From Deltaproteobacteria bacterium (lineage in GTDB: Bacteria > Desulfobacterota > Deferrisomatia > Deferrisomatales > Deferrisomataceae): 22,320 nt of DNA. Below are positions 7,560-13,557 of the stretch, piece by piece; positions within the stretch are counted from its first letter, which is position 1, and each line of letters starts with the position of its first letter. Where the stretch lies: contig JAADGT010000132.1 in the NCBI GenBank assembly GCA_013152215.1, forward strand, positions 1-22,320, given 5' to 3'. A model generated the notes under the pieces. That model was given only the letters and a program-made list of their open reading frames with translations. It did not search any database and had not been told where the DNA came from. A program made the position numbers and the translations under genes.

Positions 7560-7892
7560 GTAACTTCGGGCCTTCGGCCCGCTAGAAGGCTGGAAAGCTA
7601 GGAGGCTAGAATGCTCAAAAAGCTACATGATTCCACCATGTTGTAGGAACTTTCATGCATCTTCGCCTCCACCTCACGGTCCGGGGGGCAGGGGAATCAG
7701 GGGGCAGAGGACAGAGGTCAGTGGACAGGTCGTGGTACCACGACGTCGCTGTGGCCACAGTGTCTTTGCCCTTTTTCTGGCTTCTGTCTCCTGAATTCTG
7801 GTCCCTGAAACCCCATGCCCCACCGCCGGCTCTGCCCCCCGGATCAGGGAACGTTACCCTCCCCGTTGTAGGGCCCCGAAGGGGGGCTTCCC
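7560..7892 (-). repeat. Composite intergenic repeat, copy B (type II core, inverted orientation)
   Basis: Read on the minus strand this has the same module order as copy D. The leader (7823-7892) contains the GGTAACGTTCCCTGATCC block, followed by the left end GGGCATGGGG (7811-7820). The core begins with five exact 7-bp units carrying CAG (plus-strand CTG at 7777, 7784, 7791, 7798, 7805). After a 48-bp spacer come five exact 7-bp units carrying CTG (plus-strand CAG at 7698, 7705, 7712, 7719, 7726). The right end is degenerate. Five octamers follow (plus strand 7581-7620: GCTAGAAG, GCTGGAAA, GCTAGGAG, GCTAGAAT, GCTCAAAA), and then the GGGCC-TTC-GGCCC hairpin (7568-7580). The spacer contains unusual palindromes, listed separately. 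Confidence 0.75.
7729..7760. repeat. Three abutting perfect palindromes in the core of repeat B
   Basis: GTCGTGGTACCACGAC (16 bp, 7729-7744), CGACGTCG (8 bp, 7741-7748) and CTGTGGCCACAG (12 bp, 7749-7760) lie end to end, the first two sharing CGAC. They sit exactly between the two facing heptamer arrays. Copy D has no equally perfect palindrome in its spacer. They could be protein-binding sites, part of a cruciform or hairpin formed by the element, or a chance product of the repeat's inverted structure. Confidence 0.6.
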
Positions 7893-7909
7893 GCGTAATT
7901 TTTTGGCCT

Positions 7910-7929
7910 GTGTCTATTTTTTTAGACAC
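7910..7929. promoter_or_regulatory. Candidate activator-binding inverted repeat 2 (TGTC-N10-GACA)
   Basis: GTGTCTA and TAGACAC form a perfect 7-bp inverted repeat around six T residues. The core TGTC-N10-GACA matches the dyad at 7492-7509 in half-sites and spacing. It is centred about 120 nt upstream of the predicted start site of the sigma54 promoter, the usual position for an enhancer-binding-protein site. The 80 nt between it and the promoter are unusually AT-rich (for example around 7975-8005), which would favour DNA bending. Confidence 0.55.
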
Positions 7930-8014
7930 TCCTTCGGGGAGGCAGCGGGGGATGCCTCCAGTCGTGTGGGTGCAACTACATAAAATTATTACATTAATAT
8001 TTCTTTTGCCTTTG

Positions 8015-8030
8015 TGGCACGCTCCCTGCA
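8015..8030 (+). promoter_or_regulatory. Sigma54 (-24/-12) promoter of the decarboxylase genes
   Basis: TGGCAC (8015-8020), five nucleotides, then CTGCA (8026-8030) gives the invariant GG-N10-GC geometry of sigma54 promoters (consensus TGGCAC-N5-TTGCA), with one mismatch in the -12 element. Predicted transcription starts near 8040, leaving a leader of about 85 nt before the first gene at 8124. It stands in an AT-rich island, downstream of two matching dyads and just beyond a sigma54 activator gene. Confidence 0.75.
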
Positions 8031-8123
8031 AAAGGTTTCGTGGGGCCGGACGAGCCCGTTCCGGTCATCCCGGGTCTGCCGCCCCTGGCGCCCGGTCGGT
8101 CTGCGGGGGGAGGAGGTTCTCCC

Positions 8124-8258
8124 ATGGGTGAGGTGGTGCGGATCTTTGCGGCCGGGACGGCCGCGGTCTTCGTCGGCATGGGGCTCGTGTACGCGGCGGT
8201 GCGGCTGGTGGCGTTCGGAGTGGACCGGTGGGCCCGCGGCCGGGAGGAGACGCCGTGA
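8124..8258 (+). CDS. OadG-like small membrane subunit of a Na+-pumping decarboxylase
   Basis: This 44-residue protein starts MGEVVRIFAAGTAAVFVGMG, with AGGAGG 7 nt before the ATG. It has one predicted membrane helix (about residues 7-32), then a short basic, polar tail (DRWARGREETP). This matches the helical part of gamma/delta subunits (OadG, MmdD, GcdD), which tether the soluble carboxyltransferase to the membrane beta subunit. It lacks the proline/alanine-rich linker and zinc-binding tail of enterobacterial OadG, so it is a minimal form. Its TGA overlaps the GTG start of the beta-subunit gene (GTGA), implying translational coupling. Identification rests on position and topology more than on motifs. 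Upstream in-frame starts only extend into the promoter leader. Confidence 0.7.
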   Translation: MGEVVRIFAAGTAAVFVGMGLVYAAVRLVAFGVDRWARGREETP

Positions 8259-9382
8259 GCCCCGCGGTCGGGTGGTTGGCGGACCTCGGGGCGCAGACCG
8301 GGTTCCTGGGCCTGTCCTGGGGGCATCCGGTGATGTGGGCCCTGGCCGGCGGGTTCCTGTACCTGGCCATCGCGAAGAAGTTCGAGCCCCTGCTGCTCGT
8401 GCCGATCGCGTTCGGGATGCTGGTGGTGAACCTGCCGGGGACCGGCCTGATGGAGCCCGGGGAGGGACTGCTGTGGCGGTTCTTCCACTACGGGATCGAG
8501 TGGGAGGTGATCCCGCCCCTCATCTTTCTGGGGCTCGGGGCCATGACCGATTTCGGCCCGCTCCTGAGCCAGCCTCGCCTGATCTTCCTCGGCGCGGGCG
8601 CCCAGGTGGGGGTGTACGTCACGTTCTTCTGCGCCCACCTCATGGGGTTCGACCTGAAGGAGGCGGCCACGATCGGGATCATCGGTGGAGCCGACGGCCC
8701 CACCACCATCTACCTGGGGTCCCGGCTGGCTCCCCACATGCTCGGCACCGTGGCCGTGGCCGCCTACTCGTACATGGCCATGGTGCCCCTGATCCAGCCG
8801 CCGATCATGCGCCTCATGACCACCCGGGAGGAGCGCCGGATCCGGATGTCCAAGGCCCGCAAGGTCCATCCGCTGGAGAAGATCCTGTTCCCGGTGGTGG
8901 CCGCCGTGGCCGTGATCCTGCTGGTGCCCGCCTCGGCCCCGCTGATGGCCATGTTCATGCTGGGCAACCTGTTCCGGGAGTCCAAGGTCGTGGACCGGTT
9001 GACCGGGGCGAGCCAGAACGAGCTGATGAACATCGTGACGATCCTGCTGGGGATCAGCGTGGGGGCCACCATGCGGGCCGAGACCTTTCTCCAGCCACGG
9101 GTCATCTTCGTGTTCGTGCTGGGCCTGTTCGCCTTCATGGTGAGCACCGCCTCGGGGATCGCGCTGGCCAAGCTGATGAACCTGGTGAGTCGGGACAAGG
9201 TGAACCCCCTGCTGGGGGCCGCCGGGGTGAGCGCCGTGCCCATGGCCGCGCGGGTGGTCCACAAGGTGGCGTCCGAGGAGGACCGCCAGAACTACCTGCT
9301 GATGTACGCCATGGGCCCGAACGTGGCCGGGGTGCTGGGGACCCTGATCGCCGCGGGCGTGTTCCTGGCCATGGCGGGGTGA
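8255..9382 (+). CDS. Na+-translocating decarboxylase beta subunit (OadB/MmdB/GcdB family)
   Basis: This 375-residue polytopic inner-membrane protein decarboxylates carboxybiotin and couples CO2 release to Na+ export. Family signatures run through it: AKKFEPLLLVPIAFGMLVVN, PPLIFLGLGAMTDFGPLL, GGADGPTTIYLGSRLAP (the Asp is the conserved Na+/proton-coupling residue), VAAYSYMAMVPLIQPPIMRLMTT, NELMNIVTILLGISVGATM, NPLLGAAGVSAVPMAARVV and YAMGPNVAGVLGTLIAAGVF. Start is GTG at 8255, with GGGAGGAG about 6 nt upstream and a 4-nt overlap with the preceding gene. Oxaloacetate, methylmalonyl-CoA and glutaconyl-CoA enzymes share this subunit, so the substrate is not fixed by sequence; the nearby glutaryl-CoA-dehydrogenase-like gene favours glutaconyl-CoA. 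No carboxyltransferase subunit is in the window. Confidence 0.93.
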   Translation: MSPAVGWLADLGAQTGFLGLSWGHPVMWALAGGFLYLAIAKKFEPLLLVPIAFGMLVVNLPGTGLMEPGEGLLWRFFHYGIEWEVIPPLIFLGLGAMTDFGPLLSQPRLIFLGAGAQVGVYVTFFCAHLMGFDLKEAATIGIIGGADGPTTIYLGSRLAPHMLGTVAVAAYSYMAMVPLIQPPIMRLMTTREERRIRMSKARKVHPLEKILFPVVAAVAVILLVPASAPLMAMFMLGNLFRESKVVDRLTGASQNELMNIVTILLGISVGATMRAETFLQPRVIFVFVLGLFAFMVSTASGIALAKLMNLVSRDKVNPLLGAAGVSAVPMAARVVHKVASEEDRQNYLLMYAMGPNVAGVLGTLIAAGVFLAMAG

Positions 9383-9474
9383 GGGATCCGTCCGAGAAGT
9401 AGGGCTCATCCGGCAAGTGATGGGATGGGCTCGTGGATGAACAAGACGCGCAGCTTGAAGTACGGATCGTTTCT

Positions 9475-9888
9475 CCGGAGGGCGGGGCATGGGGCCTGCT
9501 TCCGGCCGCGTGCGAAGCCGGGCATGAGATCCGCCGCGCAGGCACGAGGCATCAGGGGTGATTTCATGACAGCCCGGTGGGGCACGAACGATTTCACGGT
9601 ACGAGCGTTGGAGGCGCTGCGCGGCGAGCAGAGGAGCCGCACGCGGCGCTCCAGCAGGCCCCCTGCCCCTCGAAGTTTTGGCGGCGGCCCGGGAACCGCC
9701 TGCCCCCGGCGAGTCATGGCTTTTCGCCTGCCGACCGAGGACCGTTGACCGAAGCCTCGGGGCCCATGCCCCCCGGACCGCGAGGTGGTGGCCCGGACGC
9801 GTGGTTGTGCTTGGAACACTCGGAGATCAATAGGGTTGCGGGCTCTCTCGCCCCACAGCTTCCCAGCCTTCCCGCGGGCCGAAGGCCC
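9475..9888 (+). repeat. Composite intergenic repeat, copy C (type I core)
   Basis: The left end GGGCATGGGGCCTGC (9485-9499) and right end GCAGGCCCCCTGCCC (9654-9668) are inverted repeats at 14 of 15 positions. The core is collinear with copy A and closely similar, including the nested CGCCGCGCAG (9532-9541) and CTGCGCGGCG (9617-9626) pair and the stretch around GGGGCACGAACGA. Downstream come three exact GACCG heptamers (9733, 9740, 9747), a unique segment (about 9760-9850), two octamers (9857-9872) and the GGGCC-GAA-GGCCC hairpin (9876-9888). The GC-rich leader module seen in A, B and D is largely absent. The element fills the gap between the decarboxylase beta-subunit gene and the biotin-carrier gene; I see no convincing promoter in the rest of 9383-9918. 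Confidence 0.78.
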
Positions 9889-9918
9889 AAGGGGTGGAAC
9901 GGAAAGGAGAATTGCATC

Positions 9919-10137
9919 ATGATGGAAGTCCGAGCGCCGATGGCCGGCAACGTGTGGAAGGTGGAGTGCGCCGCCGGGGACGCCGTGGCCGCGAACGACC
10001 CGGTCATCATCCTGGAGGTGATGAAGATGGAGGCGGAGGTGTACGCTCCCGTGGCCGGGGTGGTTCAGGAGGTCCGGGTGCAGCCCGGGGACGCGGTGGA
10101 GGAGGATCAGGTTCTCATCGTCATCGAGCCGGCGTGA
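9919..10137 (+). CDS. Biotin carrier (biotinyl-domain) protein
   Basis: This 72-residue protein consists only of a biotinyl/lipoyl-attachment domain: VRAPMAGNVWKVECAAGD, then EVMKMEAEVYAPVAGVVQEV, ending VEEDQVLIVIEP. Lys36 in the EVMKMEAE motif is the residue biotinylated by biotin ligase. It would shuttle carboxybiotin from a carboxyltransferase to the membrane beta subunit encoded upstream (compare GcdC, MmdC or the C-terminus of OadA). It lacks the N-terminal Pro/Ala linker usual in GcdC. Two adjacent ATGs exist; the first, at 9919, is better spaced from the GGAG at 9906-9909. The acyl-CoA dehydrogenase gene follows after 26 nt, so they form a unit. A role in an acyl-CoA carboxylase instead is possible. 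Confidence 0.9.
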   Translation: MMEVRAPMAGNVWKVECAAGDAVAANDPVIILEVMKMEAEVYAPVAGVVQEVRVQPGDAVEEDQVLIVIEPA

Positions 10138-10163
10138 ACAACCCCTAATAAGGAGGAGATGCC

Positions 10164-11321
10164 ATGGTTTTCGAGCTCACCCCCGAACAGAAGATGGTCC
10201 AGGAGCAGGCCCGGCGGTTCGCCGAGAACGAGATCAAGCCCTACGTGGAGAAAGAAGAGGCCGAGCACGCGTTTCCCCTGGAAAGGGTGCGCAAGATGGC
10301 CGAGCTCGGGTTCTTCGGCTGCGGCATCGACGAGAAGTACGGCGGCAACGGCATGGGGCTGCTGGAGAGCGTGCTGCTGGCCGAGCAGATCGCCAAGGTC
10401 AGCCCCTCGTGGAGGCTGCCGTTCAACATGCAGAACCTGGGTCCGGCCCTCACGGTGCAGAAGTTCGGAACCGAGGAGCAGAAGGAGAAGTACATCCCCG
10501 GCTGGGTGAGCGCCGAGAAGATCGGGTTCTTCGCGATCACCGAGCCCAACAGCGGCTCCGACGTGGCCGGCATGAAGACCACGGCCACCGACAAGGGGGA
10601 CCACTGGGAGCTCAACGGCACCAAGACCTGGATCTCCAACGCCCACGTGGGCGACGTGGGGCTGGTGTACGCCTACACCGACCGGTCCAAGAAGTACCAG
10701 GGCATGACCTGCTTCATCGTGGACTTGAAGAACACCGAGGGCATCACCACCCGCGGCATCGAGACCAAGCTGGGCCTGCACTGCGCCCCCACGGGCGAGA
10801 TCTACTTCGACGGAGCGAAGATTCCCAAGGACTCGGTGCTGGGCCAGGTGGGCGAGGGCTTCAAGATCTGCATGTGGCAGCTCAACAACACCCGCCTGGG
10901 CTGCGCCGCCGGCGCCCTGGGATGCGCCGGCGGGCTGCTGGACCTGGCGATCCAGTACGCCAACGAGCGCACCCAGTTCGGGAAGCCCATCGGGCAGTTC
11001 CAGATGATCCAGGCCTCGATCGCCGAGCTGGTGGCCGAGCACCATGCGGCCCAGCTCCTGGTGTACCGGGCCGCCTACCTGAAGGACAAGGGTCTGCCCA
11101 ACCAGTTCGAGACCTCGATCGCCAAGTACTACTCGGCCGAGGCCGCCGTGCACGCGGCCAACGAGGTGATGAAGATCTACGGCTCCTGGGGCTACTCCAC
11201 CGAGTACCCGGTGGAGCGCTACTTCCGGGACGCCAAGTCCTACCAGGTGGTGGAGGGGACCTCCAACATCCAGAAGCTCATCATCGCCGGCATCGCCCTG
11301 GGCAACGCCCCCAACCGGTGA
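10164..11321 (+). CDS. Acyl-CoA dehydrogenase, glutaryl-CoA-dehydrogenase-like (possibly non-decarboxylating)
   Basis: This 385-residue FAD enzyme oxidises an acyl-CoA at the alpha-beta bond and passes electrons to ETF. Start ATG follows AAGGAGGAG. Motifs: N-terminal helical domain (LTPEQKMVQEQARRFAENEI), flavin site FFAITEPNSGSDVAGMKT, KTWISNA, and C-terminal domain with NERTQFGKPIGQFQMIQ, YGSWGYSTEYPVERYFRDAK and the catalytic base Glu364 in VVEGTSN. Overall it resembles the glutaryl-CoA dehydrogenases of anaerobes such as Desulfococcus (from memory). As I recall, decarboxylating enzymes have Tyr before the catalytic Glu, whereas the non-decarboxylating type has Val; here it is Val363. That would fit release of glutaconyl-CoA for the Na+-pumping decarboxylase. 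Other short-chain or dicarboxylyl-CoA substrates remain possible. A terminator follows. Confidence 0.88.
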   Translation: MVFELTPEQKMVQEQARRFAENEIKPYVEKEEAEHAFPLERVRKMAELGFFGCGIDEKYGGNGMGLLESVLLAEQIAKVSPSWRLPFNMQNLGPALTVQKFGTEEQKEKYIPGWVSAEKIGFFAITEPNSGSDVAGMKTTATDKGDHWELNGTKTWISNAHVGDVGLVYAYTDRSKKYQGMTCFIVDLKNTEGITTRGIETKLGLHCAPTGEIYFDGAKIPKDSVLGQVGEGFKICMWQLNNTRLGCAAGALGCAGGLLDLAIQYANERTQFGKPIGQFQMIQASIAELVAEHHAAQLLVYRAAYLKDKGLPNQFETSIAKYYSAEAAVHAANEVMKIYGSWGYSTEYPVERYFRDAKSYQVVEGTSNIQKLIIAGIALGNAPNR

Positions 11322-11343
11322 CGCCCCTGCCGCTCCGGCACGA

Positions 11344-11377
11344 ACGCCCCGGCCGCCTCGTGTGGTCGGGGCGTTTT
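11344..11377 (+). terminator. Rho-independent terminator after the acyl-CoA dehydrogenase gene
   Basis: ACGCCCCGGCC (11344-11354) pairs with GGTCGGGGCGT (11364-11374), 11 bp with one G-T wobble, around a 9-nt loop. The stem's last T begins a run of four T (11374-11377). It begins 23 nt after the stop codon and ends just before repeat copy D. Confidence 0.8.
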
Positions 11378-11382
11378 CGTGT

Positions 11383-11728
11383 GGGAAGCCCCAACAGGCC
11401 CCTGCGGGGCCGTACAACGGGGAAGGTAACGTTCCCTGATCCCGGGGCCACAGCCGGCGGCGGGGCATGGGGCCTGCGATTCAGGTGTCAGGGGCCAGGG
11501 GTCAGAAATCAGAAGTTCGGGTAGTGTCCAAGAGCTGCGTGAGGCTTTGCAACAGAGTGGAAGGTTTTTCCTGTCCACTGTTCTCTGAATTCTGACCCCT
11601 GATCCGGCCGCACGCGGCTCTCCAGCAGACCCCATGCCCCACCGAGGGTTTGGCGGCGGTTCGGGGAAGCAGCCCAGCCGCCCAGCGGGCCGAAGGCCCC
11701 AGACCGACGACCGCAGACCGTAGACCGT
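11383..11728 (+). repeat. Composite intergenic repeat, copy D (type II core)
   Basis: The leader (11383-11462) contains a GGCCCC-TGC-GGGGCC hairpin and the GGTAACGTTCCCTGATCC block. The left end GGGCATGGGGCCTGC (11463-11477) matches the right end GCAGACCCCATGCCC (11625-11639) as an inverted repeat at 14 of 15 positions. Between them are five exact 7-bp units carrying CAG (11482, 11489, 11496, 11503, 11510), a 58-bp spacer and five exact 7-bp units carrying CTG (11571, 11578, 11585, 11592, 11599). After the right end come two octamers (11670-11685), the GGGCC-GAA-GGCCC hairpin (11687-11699) and four exact GACCG heptamers (11702, 11709, 11716, 11723). Confidence 0.8.
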
Positions 11729-11976
11729 AGCCACCCCATGTTTTGTTGCGGAAACCCGGGTCCAGGGGTTGCATACCGACCGTGCGTTTGGTAAACAGGG
11801 GGTCGTTTCGATCCCGTGTTTTCCCCGGCGGTGCGTCCCCTGCCGGCGACCGGCCAAACGGGCCGCGGTGGAAAACGGTCGGGGTCGCTTGAATCTTCAC
11901 CGTTGCGTCGCATTGCGGGCGACGCGGGCCACCCAGCCCTTACCCCCTCCAGCCTGGACGAAGGGAGCGGAAGACC
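11729..11976 (+). promoter_or_regulatory. Leader and promoter region of the acyl-CoA synthetase operon
   Basis: No gene is seen here. GGGTCC (11758-11763) and TTGCAT (11769-11774) have GG-N10-GC spacing and form a possible but weak sigma54 promoter (good -12, poor -24). Further on there is an inverted pair GTTTTCC (11818-11824) and GGAAAAC (11870-11876), and a perfect hairpin GCGTCGC-N7-GCGACGC (11905-11925) about 50 nt before the start codon. A 200-nt leader with these structures hints at post-transcriptional control, but no known riboswitch is recognised. Confidence 0.3.
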
Positions 11977-13491
11977 ATGAACATCGCCGACACCCTGGAT
12001 CGGAACAACATTTTCTTTCCGGAGCGCGAAGCCATCGTCTACGGCGACCAGACCTGGACCTACGGCCGGTTCTGGACCGACGCGAACCGTCTGGCCAACG
12101 CGCTCACCGCGCTCGGGGTGAAGCAGGGGGACAAGGTCTGCCTGTTCCTCACCAACTGCCCCGAGTTCATCATTGCCTACTACGCCTGCCAGAAGGTGGG
12201 GGCCGTGGCGGTCTCGATCTCGAGCATGTGCAAGGCGGACGAGGTGGAGTACATGGTGAACGACTCCGAGGGGGTCGTCCTGATCACCGAGGAGGGCCTG
12301 ATGGAGAACGTGCCGGCCCGGGACAAGATGCCGGGGCTGCGCACCGTGGTCTCCATCGACGGCGGCTCGGGGGACCGGACCTGGAACGAGCTGCTCGAAG
12401 GCGGCTCGTCGGAGTTCCGCACGGTGTACACCGACCGCCACGACGGCGCGGCCATCATCTACACCTCGGGCACCACCGGGAAGCCCAAGGGCGTGGTGCT
12501 CACCCACGGCAACGTGGTCTCGAACACCAACGCGGCCAAGTACATGTGCCAGATGCGACCCGACGACCGGGCCATCTGCTTCCTGCCCATCTACCACTCG
12601 TTCGCCCAGAACTTCATCTTCAACTCGGTGGTCCAGTCCGGGGGCACGCTGGTGCTCCACAAGAAGTTCGACCTGGACCGGGTGCTGGAGAGCCTCAAGA
12701 ACGACCGGATCACGCGGTGGTACGCCGTTCCGGCCATCTACATCATGGTGCTGAACGACCCCCGCTCCGCCGAGGCCATGAAGACGGTGCGGTACTGCTT
12801 CTCGGCGGCCTCGGCCATGCCGGGCGAGGTGGCCCGCCAGTGGAAGGAGAAGTTCGGCCTGGTGATCAACGAGGGCTACGGCCTGACCGAGACCACCCCG
12901 TTCACCACCTACAACCACGAGTTCCGGCACAAGGAGGGCTCGGTGGGCACGGCCATCATGGACGTGGAGGTGCGCATCGCCGACGCCGACGGCAACGAGG
13001 TGCCCCGCGGGGACCTGGGCGAGATCTGGATCAAGGGCCCCAACGTCATGAAGGAGTACTACCGCAAGCCCGAGGCCACGGCCGAAACCATCGTGAACGG
13101 GTGGCTGCGCTCGGGCGACATCGGGTACATGGACGACGAGGGGTACGTGTTCATCGTGGACCGGCTGAAGGACATGATCAACTCGGCCGGGCTCAAGATC
13201 TGGCCCCGGGAGGTGGAGGAGGTGATCTACACCCACCCCAACGTGCGCGAGTGCGCGGTGATCGGGGTGCCCCACGAGGTGTTCGGCGAGACCGTGAAGG
13301 CCGTGATCGCCCTGAAGGAGCCGGGCAAGACCACGGCCGAGGAGATCATCGACCTGGTGAAGCAGCACCTGGCCGACTACAAGGCCCCGCGCATCGTGGA
13401 GTTCCTGGACGAGCTACCCAAGAACCCCACCGGAAAGATCCTGAAGCGGGAGCTCAAGGAGCGGGAGAAGAAGCTCCGGGGTGGCGCATAG
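11977..13491 (+). CDS. AMP-forming acyl-CoA synthetase/ligase
   Basis: This 504-residue ANL-superfamily ligase activates a carboxylic acid to its CoA thioester through an acyl-adenylate. Core motifs: YTSGTTGKPKGVV (A3 phosphate loop), YGLTETTPFTTY (A5), SGDIGYMDDEGYVFIVDRLKDMINSAGLKIWPREVE (A7-A8 hinge) and NPTGKILKREL (A10, with the catalytic Lys). Length and pattern match long/medium-chain fatty-acid or aryl/dicarboxylate CoA ligases (FadD-like); the specificity pocket cannot be assigned by eye. ATG at 11977 follows a GGGAG-type site. It is the first gene of a set with thiolase, iorA and iorB, all with short gaps, which suggests activation of an imported or excreted organic acid feeding the same pathway. 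The C-terminus (KEREKKLRGGA) is ordinary. Confidence 0.92.
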   Translation: MNIADTLDRNNIFFPEREAIVYGDQTWTYGRFWTDANRLANALTALGVKQGDKVCLFLTNCPEFIIAYYACQKVGAVAVSISSMCKADEVEYMVNDSEGVVLITEEGLMENVPARDKMPGLRTVVSIDGGSGDRTWNELLEGGSSEFRTVYTDRHDGAAIIYTSGTTGKPKGVVLTHGNVVSNTNAAKYMCQMRPDDRAICFLPIYHSFAQNFIFNSVVQSGGTLVLHKKFDLDRVLESLKNDRITRWYAVPAIYIMVLNDPRSAEAMKTVRYCFSAASAMPGEVARQWKEKFGLVINEGYGLTETTPFTTYNHEFRHKEGSVGTAIMDVEVRIADADGNEVPRGDLGEIWIKGPNVMKEYYRKPEATAETIVNGWLRSGDIGYMDDEGYVFIVDRLKDMINSAGLKIWPREVEEVIYTHPNVRECAVIGVPHEVFGETVKAVIALKEPGKTTAEEIIDLVKQHLADYKAPRIVEFLDELPKNPTGKILKRELKEREKKLRGGA

Positions 13492-13507
13492 GGAGCGATC
13501 GAAACTT

Positions 13508-13537
13508 CCGACCGGAAACCGTCGAGCGTTGACCGAA
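13508..13537 (+). repeat. GACCG heptamer array between ligase and thiolase genes
   Basis: Four units spaced exactly 7 bp apart, GACCG (13510), AACCG (13517), GAGCG (13524) and GACCG (13531), occupy the 66-nt gap. They match in unit and period the GACCG heptamers that end repeats A, C and D, but no other module of that element is present here. This is an isolated array inside an operon, ending about 20 nt before the thiolase ribosome site and start. Confidence 0.6.
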
Positions 13538-13557
13538 CTTCAGAGGGAGGAGAGACC

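Noticed and set aside
7581..7812. Regularly spaced short repeats considered as a CRISPR array
   Set aside because: Units are 7-8 bp with no 20-40 bp repeats or unique spacers, and no cas genes are present.
7615..8031. Minus-strand open frame across repeat B and the sigma54 promoter region
   Set aside because: It spans the heptamer arrays, palindromes and AT-rich promoter DNA, has no ribosome site or recognisable domain, and resembles other repeat-derived frames.
9784..9800. Another GG-N10-GC spacing (GGTGGCCCGGACGC region) upstream of the biotin-carrier gene
   Set aside because: In DNA this GC-rich the spacing occurs by chance; neither the TGGCAC nor the TTGC hexamers are present.
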